Assembly (NCBI GenBank): GCA_002345845.1
Contig: DDWF01000220.1
Coordinates: 3,483-13,431, forward strand
Direction of reading: 5' to 3'
DNA length: 9,949 nt
Source of the DNA: Betaproteobacteria bacterium UBA2293
Lineage (GTDB): Bacteria > Pseudomonadota > Gammaproteobacteria > Burkholderiales > Rhodocyclaceae
Shown here: positions 1 through 6,977 of the stretch, piece after piece
Numbering within the stretch: position 1 is the stretch's first letter
Layout: each line of letters opens with the position of its first letter
Made by a program: the position numbers and the translations under genes
The notes under the pieces: generated by a model
Database searches by the model: none
Told to the model about the DNA's origin: nothing
What the model saw: the letters and a program-made list of their open reading frames with translations, nothing else

Positions 1-83
1 GAGCGCGTGCCGGTGCCGGTGCGGTCGGCTTTGTCGTGGCCGTTGTCCAGCACGTGACGCATGAGATCCAGATATTGCTGCAT
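1..83 (-). CDS. thyA: Thymidylate synthase, N-terminal fragment cut by the window edge
   Basis: Only the first 27 full codons are inside the window; the rest lies beyond the left edge. Read on the minus strand from an ATG at 83, the peptide begins [15 protein letters not shown] and continues with DRTGTGT. This is the very characteristic N-terminus of bacterial ThyA (E. coli begins MKQYLELMQKVLDEG and has DRTGTGT, a phosphate-binding loop). The enzyme methylates dUMP to dTMP with methylene-tetrahydrofolate in the cytoplasm. The gene is divergent from the 512-codon gene at 195. No strong Shine-Dalgarno precedes the ATG. The identification rests on a short but highly diagnostic stretch; the integrity of the rest cannot be judged. 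Confidence 0.9.
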   Translation of the reverse strand, partial: MQQYLDLMRHVLDNGHDKADRTGTGTR

Positions 84-111
84 GGCGGAAAGGTCTCGAA
101 CGAAAACGACA

Positions 112-117
112 ATTTTA
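112..117 (-). promoter_or_regulatory. Possible -10 element for thyA in the divergent gap
   Basis: On the minus strand this reads TAAAAT, about 29 bases upstream of the thyA start codon, which would give a leader of roughly 22 bases. No good -35 hexamer lies 16-18 bases upstream of it, so this is only a candidate. In the rest of the 111-base gap (84-194) I could not assign a convincing plus-strand promoter: TTGCCA at 143-148 is a fair -35, but the nearest A/T-rich -10-like hexamer (GATAAA, 169-174) is 20 bases away. Confidence 0.22.
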
Positions 118-194
118 CATCTGCGGCCGGATGTCGGCGGATTTGCCATTCTCCGGCTAAACTTAGGCGATAAAAACCGGCAGGAGAAGGCGTC

Positions 195-1733
195 GTGCTC
201 GATCAAGTAAGCAATCTGGGCAGTATTTTCGGCAAGAAGGAGCTGCATCCGCTGGCTGATGCGCAGGAGTTGAAGCGCATCATTGCCAGCTTACCCAAGG
301 ACAACGCCTTTCGCGCGGTGGATGAACTGGCCGGTTGGCTGGAATCGTCCCAGGCCGCCGACCAGTTGCCCATCGATCGCCTGTATGAGGCGGCACGCCA
401 GTTCGACGAGGCGGTACAGCCACATTTGCGCCGCCTGTGCCGCGACTATCTGCATACGCCGCGTCTGTCGCGAGCCGAGGAAAAACGTCTGTGGTCGATC
501 AGCCATGGTTTCTGGCTACTGCTCGCCGATGCTTATGAGCGCTGCCTGAACGCCATGGCGGCTGGTGGTCGGCCGGCCGATCAACTCAAGGCGGCACTGC
601 CGGTGATCTGTGCGCGGCTGATTGCGGCGCTGGCCGCTGCCCTGAAATGGGAGCAGTTTCACTACGGTCCTTCGGACAGCGCCATTTGGGCGCGGCTGGG
701 CCGGGCGCTGCTGACTGCCGAGGCGGCTGGCGTCGATACGCGTGCCGTGCAGCTCGGCGGCGTCATCAGTTCGCCGGTTCAGGAATACCAGAAGGTAATG
801 ATCTTTCAGGCGGCCTCGACCGACAGCCTGCTGCCGCTTGAGATCGAATTGGCCGAACGGCTGATCGAGCACTTCCTCGGCAGCTTCGTGTTCACCGCCG
901 AGGCGCAGCACGATTGCGTCTATTGGGTCGATCTGACCCAGGCCCAGCCACCGCTTCGGCTGGCACGGATGCCGGCGGCGGCAGTGGCCAGCCAGCGCTT
1001 CTTCAAACCCGGCCCTGCGCATGCTGCCATCTGCGAACTGCTGCGCGGGCTGGAGCGCGGTGATGACATACCGGCGGACCTCAAGCTGGGGGCTCAGTAC
1101 TATCCGCGGACCCTGATTCCGGTATTGCGGCATCTGGCCGCCTACCTGGCGCCGATTCCGCCGCAACGCCGGCACGACCGCCACCGTGTCAAGCACCGGA
1201 TGTCGGTGCTCAATGGCCTGGTCAATGCCTTTGTCGCCTTCTCCGGCGAGTTCGGTGGCAAGCCGGCCGGTCTGCAGATGGAGAGCTGGGTGGTCGACAA
1301 CGTCAGTCGTGGCGGCTTCGGCGCGCTGGTCAACGACATCCCGGCCGACTGGCTGCGCGTCGGCGCCCTTGTGGCCATCCAGCCCGAGGGCGGGGACAAC
1401 TGGCTGCTCGGCATTGTCCGTCGCTATCATCGGGCAACCGAGAGCGATGCCCGGGTCGGGATCGAAACCATGGCCCGTCAGGCCTGTTCGGTGGAGCTGA
1501 AGGTGCGGGGCGCCTCTTCCTATGCCGCCGTCTCCGGCACGCCGGCGCTGCTGCTGGAAAACCGTGGCGCGCCGGGCGAGGTGCTGGTGGTGCTGCCGCC
1601 GGCCAGTTTCGACCTGCAGGAAAGCATGGAATTCACCATCGACGGTCGCCGCTGTCTGCTGGCGCCGGCCGCCCTCGTCGAGCAGACCGCCGATTACGAG
1701 CTGGCCCGCTACCACCTCAGCCGCCTCGCCTGA
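195..1733 (+). CDS. Uncharacterised protein with PilZ-like C-terminal domain
   Basis: A 512-residue protein starting at GTG (195), chosen because AGGAG at 182-186 lies 8 bases upstream. I do not recognise the first ~320 residues: they are predicted cytoplasmic and mostly helical, rich in Ala, Leu and Arg, without an evident signal peptide or membrane segment. Residues 331-435 resemble a PilZ domain: RVKHR (331-335) fits the RxxxR arm, and NVSRGG (369-374) fits the [D/N]xSxxG motif. A strand-rich stretch with GIVRR and VGIETMARQ follows. PilZ proteins bind cyclic di-GMP and tune motility, polysaccharide synthesis or transcription, so a role as a c-di-GMP receptor is inferred, not shown. The gene is transcribed alone, divergent from thyA and convergent with mogA across a 15-base gap with no visible terminator. 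The real-gene call is firm; the function is moderate to weak. Confidence 0.68.
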   Translation: MLDQVSNLGSIFGKKELHPLADAQELKRIIASLPKDNAFRAVDELAGWLESSQAADQLPIDRLYEAARQFDEAVQPHLRRLCRDYLHTPRLSRAEEKRLWSISHGFWLLLADAYERCLNAMAAGGRPADQLKAALPVICARLIAALAAALKWEQFHYGPSDSAIWARLGRALLTAEAAGVDTRAVQLGGVISSPVQEYQKVMIFQAASTDSLLPLEIELAERLIEHFLGSFVFTAEAQHDCVYWVDLTQAQPPLRLARMPAAAVASQRFFKPGPAHAAICELLRGLERGDDIPADLKLGAQYYPRTLIPVLRHLAAYLAPIPPQRRHDRHRVKHRMSVLNGLVNAFVAFSGEFGGKPAGLQMESWVVDNVSRGGFGALVNDIPADWLRVGALVAIQPEGGDNWLLGIVRRYHRATESDARVGIETMARQACSVELKVRGASSYAAVSGTPALLLENRGAPGEVLVVLPPASFDLQESMEFTIDGRRCLLAPAALVEQTADYELARYHLSRLA

Positions 1734-1748
1734 ACCGGCGGGCGGTGT

Positions 1749-2345
1749 TCAGGAGCGTGGCGGGCGGATCGCCGTCTTCGGCCGGAAGGCCTTGATCACC
1801 GCCGGATCGGTTTCGGCGTAGGGGCCACCGATCAGGTCGAGGCAATAGGGCACGGCAGCGAAGATGCCGACGTGGGTGACTTCACCGTCGGCATTGCGCA
1901 CGCCTTCCAGCGTTTCCTTGATCGACTTCGGCTGGCCGGGCAGGTTGATGATCAGCGACTGCTTGCGGATCACCGCCACCTGGCGCGAGAGGATGGCGGT
2001 CGGCACGAAATTCAGGCTGATCCGCCGCATCTCCTCGCCGAAACCGGGCATTTCCTTGTCGGCGACGGCCAACGTGGCTTCCGGCGTGACGTCGCGGATT
2101 GCCGGGCCGGTGCCGCCGGTGGTCAGGACCAAGTCGCACCGGCAGTCGTCGACCAGTTCGATCAGCGTTTGCTCGATACTCGCCCGGTCGTCAGCAATGA
2201 GCCGCGTCTCGGCCCGCCAGGGCGAGGTCAGGGCGCTGCCCAGCCACTCCTGCAGGGCCGGAATGCCCTTGTCCTCGTAAACGCCGGTCGAGGCACGGTC
2301 GCTGATCGAGACCAGACCGACCTTCAGCTCGTCATTCGCTGACAT
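1749..2345 (-). CDS. mogA: Molybdopterin adenylyltransferase MogA
   Basis: A 198-residue protein close in length to E. coli MogA (195) and recognisably collinear with it. It opens with LKVGLVSISDRAS and carries the MoCF-domain signature LTTGGTGPAIRDVTP around residues 74-88, then EMPGFGEEMR and LPGQPKSIKE (135-144). Asp52 and Asp85 match the positions of the two functionally important aspartates of E. coli MogA. The enzyme adenylates molybdopterin with Mg-ATP, activating it for molybdate insertion by MoeA in cytoplasmic molybdenum-cofactor synthesis. I chose ATG at 2345 over the upstream TTG at 2366 because a purine-rich AAGGGAAGGAA lies just before it and because the family start is here. 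The start overlaps the end of darP by 14 bases, so the two are probably co-transcribed and coupled. No other molybdenum-cofactor gene is in the window. Confidence 0.95.
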   Translation of the reverse strand: MSANDELKVGLVSISDRASTGVYEDKGIPALQEWLGSALTSPWRAETRLIADDRASIEQTLIELVDDCRCDLVLTTGGTGPAIRDVTPEATLAVADKEMPGFGEEMRRISLNFVPTAILSRQVAVIRKQSLIINLPGQPKSIKETLEGVRNADGEVTHVGIFAAVPYCLDLIGGPYAETDPAVIKAFRPKTAIRPPRS

Positions 2346-2856
2346 CGGGCGTTCCTTCCCTTTCAAGTTCCTGCAGTACCTGGAAGATGGCGCGGAAATT
2401 CTTCGGTGGTTTGTTGGCTTCCTGCTCCTTCAGCGCATTGCGGCGCAACTGGCGCAGGTGCTGCTGATCGGCCTGCGGCCACAGGGCGACGATTTCGCTG
2501 AGGAAGCCCTCGTCTTCCAGCAGGCGCGTGCGGAAGCGTTCCAGGCGGTGCAAACGCGCCGTCTCGGCGGAAGATTCGCCGCGCAGCAGGGCCAGGCCTT
2601 CACGAATCGGTGCATCATCGACGCCGCGCATCAGCTTGCCGAGATAGGCGATCTGCCGCCGACGGGCGCCGTGAGCGGTGATCTTCTGGCATTCGCGCAC
2701 GGTTTCGTAAATGTCTTCCGGCAGGTTGATGCGCTTCAGCTGGCCGACCGACAGTTCGACCAATTCGGCGCCGAGGTCGCGCAACTCGTGCATCGCCTCT
2801 TTCTTCTTGGTTTTCGACGGGCGGCCGGTACTTTCGGTGAAATCTTCTTCTTCCAT
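2332..2856 (-). CDS. darP: Ribosome maturation factor DarP (YjgA, DUF615)
   Basis: A 174-residue protein, about the usual family length (E. coli YjgA is 183). It begins with an acidic, then Lys-rich, N-terminus (MEEEDF, then KTKKKEAMHELRDLGAELVEL) and is otherwise helical and highly charged. The segments GRRRQ-like ARRRQIAYLGKLMR (about 64-77), LWPQADQQHLRQLRRNA (about 124-140) and NKPPKNFRAIFQ (148-159) match YjgA closely. DarP associates with late 50S assembly intermediates and promotes formation of the peptidyl-transferase centre. It is the first gene of a pair with mogA and is divergent from pmbA, a neighbour it often has in proteobacteria (established from genomes I recall, not checked). 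Upstream of the ATG I see only a weak Shine-Dalgarno. Confidence 0.93.
   Translation of the reverse strand: MEEEDFTESTGRPSKTKKKEAMHELRDLGAELVELSVGQLKRINLPEDIYETVRECQKITAHGARRRQIAYLGKLMRGVDDAPIREGLALLRGESSAETARLHRLERFRTRLLEDEGFLSEIVALWPQADQQHLRQLRRNALKEQEANKPPKNFRAIFQVLQELEREGTPDVSE
2352..2363 (-). promoter_or_regulatory. Ribosome binding site of mogA inside the darP 3' end
   Basis: On the minus strand this reads AAAGGGAAGGAA and ends 6 bases before the ATG at 2345. It decides the mogA start against the alternative TTG at 2366, which would lie before the site. It falls within the last codons of darP, consistent with translational coupling. Confidence 0.7.
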
Positions 2857-2884
2857 GGGTCTTCGCGGGCTGGCTGGAGCGGGC

Positions 2885-2893
2885 TGCTATGAT
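2885..2893 (+). promoter_or_regulatory. Extended -10 promoter for pmbA
   Basis: TGCTATGAT fits the extended -10 pattern TGnTATAAT with one mismatch in the hexamer. No good -35 lies 16-18 bases upstream, which is normal for extended -10 promoters. Transcription would begin near 2900, leaving a leader of about 23 bases before the pmbA ATG. The same A/T patch read on the minus strand (TATCAT) could serve darP, but with a poor -35. Confidence 0.45.
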
Positions 2894-2922
2894 AGCGGCT
2901 TTCCCGCTTCGACGCCGCCTCC

Positions 2923-4266
2923 ATGCCCGATACTGCTGCCTTCTCCTATTCCTACGCCACCCTCCAGCAACTGGCGGCCGATGTCCTCAGCCACGCCAGT
3001 AGCAACGGGGCGACGGCCTGCGAGGTCGATGTTTCCGAGGGTTTTGGCCAGACCGTCGGCGTCCGTTGTGACGAGGTCGAGACCATCGAGTTCAATCGCG
3101 ACAAGGGCGTCGGCATCACCGTCTATTCTGGTCAGCGCAAGGGCTACGCCAGTACCTCGGACTTTTCGCCGCAGGCGCTGCGCGAAACCGTCGAGGCGGC
3201 GCTGGCCATCGCCCGCTTCACCGCCGAAGACGACTGCGCCGGCCTGGCCGAGGCGGCGCTGATGGCCAGGGACTGCCCGGATCTCGATCTCTATCATCCG
3301 TGGGCCTTGAGCGTCGAGGAGGCCATCGAGACGGCGCGCCGCTGCGAGCAGGCGGCTTTCGATGCCAGTCCGCAGATCAGCAACTCCGAGGGGGCGACGG
3401 TATCGACCCAGCAGGCGCAATTCGTCTCGGCCAACAGCCTCGGTTTCATGGGCGGTTACCCGACCTCGCGCCACTATATTTCCTGCTCGGTGATTGCCGG
3501 CGAACAGGACGCCATGCAGCGCGACGACTGGTACACCACGCACCGCGACGCCGCCCGTCTCGACGATCCGCTCGGCGTTGGCCGCATCGCCGCCGAACGC
3601 GCGGTGGCCCGCCTCGGCGGTCGCAAGGTCAAGACCGGTGAGTTCCCGGTGCTGTTCGAGGCGCCATTGGCCGCCGGCATCCTCGGCAGCCTGGTCCATG
3701 CCGCCAGCGGCGGCGCGCTCTATCGCAAGTCGTCCTTCCTGCTCGATCATCTCGGCAAGCGGGTGATGCCCGAGTTCGTCCACATCGTCGAACGGCCGCA
3801 CATCAAGTGTGGCCTCGGCAGCGCTTCCTTCGACAGCGACGGCGTCGCCACGCGCGACCGTGACGTGGTCGCCGATGGCATCCTGCAGGGCTATTTCCTC
3901 AGCACCTACACCGCCCGCAAGCTGGGCATGCAGACCACCGGCAATGCCGGCGGCAGCCACAACCTGATCATCCAGCCTGGCGAGTTCGACCGCGATGCGC
4001 TGCTGGCGCGCATGGGTCGCGGCCTGTTCGTCACCGAACTGCTCGGCCACGGCATCAACTATGTCACCGGCGACTACTCGCGCGGGGCAGCCGGCTACTG
4101 GGTCGAGAACGGCAAGATCGCCTACCCGGTGGAAGAAATCACCATCGCCGGCAATCTGAAAGCGATGTTCGCCGGCATCCTCGCCGTCGGCAACGACGTG
4201 CAGGTGCGCGGCAGCAAGCAGACCGGTTCCATCCTGATCGACCGGATGACCGTCGCCGGCGAATAG
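2923..4266 (+). CDS. pmbA: Metalloprotease-family protein PmbA (TldE)
   Basis: A 447-residue protein, the usual length of the family (E. coli PmbA 450). The N-terminal domain (about 10-230) contains EVDVSEGFGQTVGVRCDEVE and ISNSEGATVS; the C-terminal domain contains the hallmark ELLGHGINYVTGDYSRGAAG (372-391), GYWVENGKIAYPVEEITIAG and the terminal GSILIDRMTVAGE. PmbA pairs with TldD as a heterodimeric TldD/E protease that trims microcin B17 precursor and helps degrade CcdA. Zinc and the HExxxH motif belong to TldD; the E subunit seen here lacks that motif, as expected. TldD is not in the window, which is common because the two are often unlinked. The ATG has no clear Shine-Dalgarno and probably a short leader. 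The stop codon lies in the loop of a hairpin, and the next gene converges after 10 bases. Confidence 0.95.
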   Translation: MPDTAAFSYSYATLQQLAADVLSHASSNGATACEVDVSEGFGQTVGVRCDEVETIEFNRDKGVGITVYSGQRKGYASTSDFSPQALRETVEAALAIARFTAEDDCAGLAEAALMARDCPDLDLYHPWALSVEEAIETARRCEQAAFDASPQISNSEGATVSTQQAQFVSANSLGFMGGYPTSRHYISCSVIAGEQDAMQRDDWYTTHRDAARLDDPLGVGRIAAERAVARLGGRKVKTGEFPVLFEAPLAAGILGSLVHAASGGALYRKSSFLLDHLGKRVMPEFVHIVERPHIKCGLGSASFDSDGVATRDRDVVADGILQGYFLSTYTARKLGMQTTGNAGGSHNLIIQPGEFDRDALLARMGRGLFVTELLGHGINYVTGDYSRGAAGYWVENGKIAYPVEEITIAGNLKAMFAGILAVGNDVQVRGSKQTGSILIDRMTVAGE

Positions 4267-4274
4267 TCGCCGGC
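4255..4274. terminator. Perfect hairpin at the convergent ends of pmbA and the exonuclease gene
   Basis: GCCGGCGA (4255-4262) pairs perfectly with TCGCCGGC (4267-4274) around the 4-base loop ATAG. The loop holds three of the bases of the last sense and stop codons of pmbA. The stem is 8 bp with seven G-C pairs, and the exonuclease stop begins 3 bases later. No T-run follows on either strand, so it is not a canonical intrinsic terminator. It could slow polymerase or shield 3' ends from both sides, or simply reflect high GC content. Confidence 0.35.
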
Positions 4275-4276
4275 AC

Positions 4277-4966
4277 TCAATCGAGCAGGAAATCGCCGAG
4301 CCGCGTCCGGCCGCGGGCGCTCGCTGCCTCCGCCTGGGCGAGGAACAGCTCAGCCGCGGCCAGGGCATCCGACAGCGCGTGATGCATGGGATAGCGCGGC
4401 AGATGGTGACGGGCGCGCAGCGCCGCCAGGCGCAGGCTGCCGGGTTGCTGCTCGCCAGCGGCGCGGCGGGCGAGAATCAGGGTGTCGATGACCGGCGGCC
4501 GGAAGCGCCCACCGTAGCAGGCGCGGCAGGCGGCATCGAGGAAACCGACTTCGGTCGGCGAATAATGGGCGATTAGCACCCGGCCTTGCAGGTCGGCGAG
4601 GAAATCGCCCAGTACGACACGCAGCGACTCGCCTTCGGCGGCCTGATCATCGGTGATGCGGTGAATGCTGACATTTTCCTCGCTCAGGTTACGGCGCGGC
4701 TGGACCAGGCGGTGACGGGCGCTGGCCAGGCGGATTTCCGGTCCGTCCAGGCACAGCCAGCCGAAACTCAGGATGTCGTCACGGCACGCCTCGCCTCCCG
4801 TCGTTTCCAGATCGAGCGCCAGATAGCGGCCATTTCGCCAGTCCTGCTCACGTTCCGGCCGCGGGCTGGCGAGATAGGCGAGCAGCGGTTCGGCCGCTGT
4901 CCGGCCGCGCAACCGGCGGCGCTGCCAGGCGTTGTGCCAGCCATCGAGGATGGGCGGCAGCTTCAT
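4277..4966 (-). CDS. DnaQ-like (DEDDh) 3'-5' exonuclease
   Basis: A 229-residue cytoplasmic protein with the ribonuclease-H-like exonuclease fold. Motif Exo I is LALDLETTG (Asp52 and Glu54), Exo II is AHYSPTEVGFLD (133-144), and Exo III is HHALSDA with His195 and Asp200. In the middle motif the usual Asp, five residues after the His, is Glu139; from memory, a Glu here recurs in the subgroup of proteobacterial DnaQ-like proteins encoded beside DUF294 genes. Such enzymes remove nucleotides from 3' ends of DNA or RNA; the substrate is unknown. It is not the polymerase III epsilon subunit: there is no clamp-binding tail, and the context differs. The N-terminal ~45 residues are basic and lie outside the catalytic core. 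The ATG overlaps the stop of the upstream DUF294 gene in an ATGA, indicating coupled translation. Confidence 0.86.
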   Translation of the reverse strand: MKLPPILDGWHNAWQRRRLRGRTAAEPLLAYLASPRPEREQDWRNGRYLALDLETTGGEACRDDILSFGWLCLDGPEIRLASARHRLVQPRRNLSEENVSIHRITDDQAAEGESLRVVLGDFLADLQGRVLIAHYSPTEVGFLDAACRACYGGRFRPPVIDTLILARRAAGEQQPGSLRLAALRARHHLPRYPMHHALSDALAAAELFLAQAEAASARGRTRLGDFLLD

Positions 4967-6819
4967 TGGATCGGCCCGTGCGGAAAGGCATGCAGCAAGG
5001 CCTTCTGCTGCGTCGCCACGGCCAGGAAGACATCGCGCAGGTGGCGGCGGTCGGCGGCACTCAGGCGGTCCGGGGCGACGTAGTTGTCGGCGCTGGTGCC
5101 AGCGAGCAGTTGCTCGACCTGGTGACGGTTGCGCAGGGCGAGGAGGAATTCGAAAGCGCTGATCAGCGTGTCGGCACCGTCGCGGCTGAGTTGCGCCGAG
5201 CCGGCGGCGCCGCGCAAGCGGGCCAGGGTGCCGACTTCGCCGATACCGGCGGCCAGTGCATGGATGCGCGCCAGATCGACGATCGGCAGGATGCCGTGGC
5301 GCTTGATGTCGAGTTCGCCTTCGTGCTCGCCGCTGCCAGTGACCACCAGCTGGCGGAAGAAGCCGAGCGGTGGTGGGCTGGCGCAGCTATTGCCGACCAG
5401 ATGGGTGAACAGCGTTTCGTGGCGCGGCGCCAGGTTGCCGATCAGCGCACGCAGCGGCTTGGCCAGCGCCGCTTCGCCACTGACCACGCGAAAGTCGAAG
5501 AGATTGGAGGCCAGGCGCCCCTTCTGCGCATCGGTACGGCTGATCCAGTCGGTGAAAGTCGCCTGCCAGCCGGCGACTGGCAGGCGCCAGGCCGGATTGC
5601 TGGCCATCATGGCGCCCGGGCAATGGCTGAAGCCGCAGGCGGCCAGGCCATCGCAGACGTCGTTGGCGAGTTGGGTGAAGTAGTCGCCATGCTGCTGTGC
5701 CGAGTACTCGTCATCGAGAATCAGAGCGTTGTCCTGATCCGAATGCAGCGTCAGTTCCTGGCGCCCTTGCGAGCCATAGGCGATCCAGGCGTAGGCGACC
5801 GGTGGCGGGCCGAGGCGTTGTTCGGCCAGGTGCAGTAGGCGGCCGGCGATGGCATCGGCGATACCGGAGACGATGCGCCCGAGGATGGGCGCGCCCTCTC
5901 CGCGGCGGGCCAGGTTGAGCCACAGCTCGGGCAGTTCGCCGGCCAGTGCGGCGAGGGCGCCGAGATCGTCGGCACGGCGGATGCGGTCGGCGAGATGGAT
6001 GCTGCTGACCCCCTGGGCACGCAGCAGGTCGGTGCTGCTGACCAGACCGTGCAACTTGCCCGGTTCGGCGACCGGCAGGTGGTGGATGCCGCGGCGGGTC
6101 ATTTCGAGCAGGGCTTCGAAGCCGGGGGCGTCCGGCGGCAGCGTGCATGGCTCGGCGGTCATGATCGCCGAGATCGGCATCTGGTCGGAAAGGCCGGTAG
6201 CCAGGCAGCGGCTGCGCAGGTCGCGGTCGGTGACGATGCCGAGCAAACCGCCTTCATCGACGACGAGCAGGGCCGACACGCGTTCGCTGGTCATGCGTCC
6301 GGCGGCCTCGCGAATGCTGGCTTCCGGGCTGGTGCACACGGGCGCCCGGCCGACCAGCGTCGCCAGCGGCAGGCTGCCGAGGTCGCGTTCGAGCGGGATG
6401 CGGTGGCTGTTCCGGGCACTGGCCAGGCGCTGGCCGAGGTCGCGGACGGCGCGCTGGCGCAGTTCCGGGTGCTCCTGCCAGAGTGCCGCCAGATGCTCCA
6501 GCGGCAGACCATAGAGCAGGGTGTCCTCGACAGCGTGGCCGGGCCAGGACTTTTCCGGCGAGTCGGGCAGACAGTCGGCATCGTGCATGTCGCCTTCACC
6601 CATGCGCCGGGTCAGGGCGCCTTCCGTGGTCCGCAGTTCGATGGCGCCCTGACGCACCAGCCACAGGCAGGTCTGCCCTTCCGGCGGGAAACGGCTGCCG
6701 CGGCGCAGGTAACGAATGACAAAACGCGGCGTCAACGTGGTCAGCGCCGCCTCGGCGAGGCCGTCGAAAGGCGGGCACTCGGCCACGAAGTCGCGGATTT
6801 CGGCCAGTTCGTCGTGCAT
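4963..6819 (-). CDS. cNMP-like/CBS/DUF294 nucleotidyltransferase
   Basis: A 618-residue cytoplasmic protein built from four parts. Residues ~15-135 form a cyclic-nucleotide-binding-like domain. Two CBS repeats follow: ~155-207 with SALLVVDEGGLLGIVTDRDL, and ~215-270 with HHLPVAEPGKLHGLVSSTDL. A DUF294 nucleotidyltransferase domain (~300-440) has GSQGRQE at 349-355 and SDQD at 360-363, the same GS...D.D arrangement as the GlnD uridylyltransferase head. A helical DUF294 C-terminal domain (~470-610) contains DIKRHGILPIVDLARIHAL. The catalytic residues look intact, so nucleotidyl transfer to a protein or small molecule is inferred; the target is unknown. The CBS pair suggests control by adenine nucleotides. 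The start is ATG with GGAG about 9 bases upstream. Homologues often sit near acetate-permease and acs genes, which are absent here. It is first in an operon with the exonuclease. Confidence 0.88.
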   Translation of the reverse strand: MHDELAEIRDFVAECPPFDGLAEAALTTLTPRFVIRYLRRGSRFPPEGQTCLWLVRQGAIELRTTEGALTRRMGEGDMHDADCLPDSPEKSWPGHAVEDTLLYGLPLEHLAALWQEHPELRQRAVRDLGQRLASARNSHRIPLERDLGSLPLATLVGRAPVCTSPEASIREAAGRMTSERVSALLVVDEGGLLGIVTDRDLRSRCLATGLSDQMPISAIMTAEPCTLPPDAPGFEALLEMTRRGIHHLPVAEPGKLHGLVSSTDLLRAQGVSSIHLADRIRRADDLGALAALAGELPELWLNLARRGEGAPILGRIVSGIADAIAGRLLHLAEQRLGPPPVAYAWIAYGSQGRQELTLHSDQDNALILDDEYSAQQHGDYFTQLANDVCDGLAACGFSHCPGAMMASNPAWRLPVAGWQATFTDWISRTDAQKGRLASNLFDFRVVSGEAALAKPLRALIGNLAPRHETLFTHLVGNSCASPPPLGFFRQLVVTGSGEHEGELDIKRHGILPIVDLARIHALAAGIGEVGTLARLRGAAGSAQLSRDGADTLISAFEFLLALRNRHQVEQLLAGTSADNYVAPDRLSAADRRHLRDVFLAVATQQKALLHAFPHGPIQ

Positions 6820-6935
6820 GGGTCTTGTCTCCGGTTGAGCGGCGTTTCCTCACTCAGTTTACGCCGGGGTTTGTCTTCTGACCGAGGTTAGGGTTTTCCA
6901 CGACTCGCAAAAAAAACTTTCCTGGTGAAGAATGG

Positions 6936-6951
6936 TGGCAGCCATAAGGCT
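6936..6951 (+). promoter_or_regulatory. Possible sigma-54 (-24/-12) promoter for the TRAP receptor
   Basis: The site is TGGCA, then nine bases, then GC and T. Compared with the consensus TGGCACG-N4-TTGCW, it keeps the full TGGCA block and has the essential GG and GC doublets at the correct 10-base spacing, but has AG instead of TT before the GC and GC instead of CG after TGGCA. Transcription would begin near 6962, about 20 bases before the ATG. Some TRAP and Dct systems are sigma-54 dependent, which is only circumstantial support. An 8-base A tract (6909-6916) lies upstream. No good sigma-70 promoter was found in the 163-base gap. Confidence 0.27.
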
Positions 6952-6970
6952 TGACGTTCCCAATGACTTT

Positions 6971-6977
6971 GGAGGAG
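6971..6977 (+). promoter_or_regulatory. Strong ribosome binding site of the TRAP receptor gene
   Basis: GGAGGAG lies 5 bases before the ATG at 6983. It settles the start there rather than at an ATG-like in-frame codon upstream near 6932, and the resulting protein begins directly with the twin-arginine signal. The near-perfect Shine-Dalgarno suggests high expression, as expected for a periplasmic receptor. Confidence 0.8.

Noticed and set aside
516..1715. A 399-codon open frame opposite the PilZ-like gene
   Set aside because: The plus-strand frame has a ribosome site, PilZ-like motifs and the usual codon pattern; the minus frame shows His/Gln/Arg-rich shadow composition.
1734..1748. Possible terminator between the PilZ-like gene and mogA
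   Set aside because: The 15-base gap is GC-rich but forms no clear stem and has no T-run.
2887..4368. A 493-codon open frame on the minus strand opposite pmbA
   Set aside because: It is the complement of a firmly identified gene; its translation is low-complexity in character (rich in Ala, Gly, Arg, His) and matches no family I know. Long antisense frames are expected with GC-rich third positions.
4277..4966. Identification as dnaQ, the polymerase III proofreading subunit
   Set aside because: It has the same fold, but it is operon-coupled to a DUF294 gene, has a variant motif II and lacks the C-terminal polymerase-binding region.
4966..5838. A 290-codon plus-strand frame within the DUF294 gene
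   Set aside because: It is a shadow of a multi-domain protein with intact motifs on the minus strand, and shows no domain of its own.
6909..6916. An 8-base A run as a sign of a slippery site or phase-variable tract
   Set aside because: It lies in a non-coding gap without an overlapping frame; an upstream promoter A-tract is the simpler reading.
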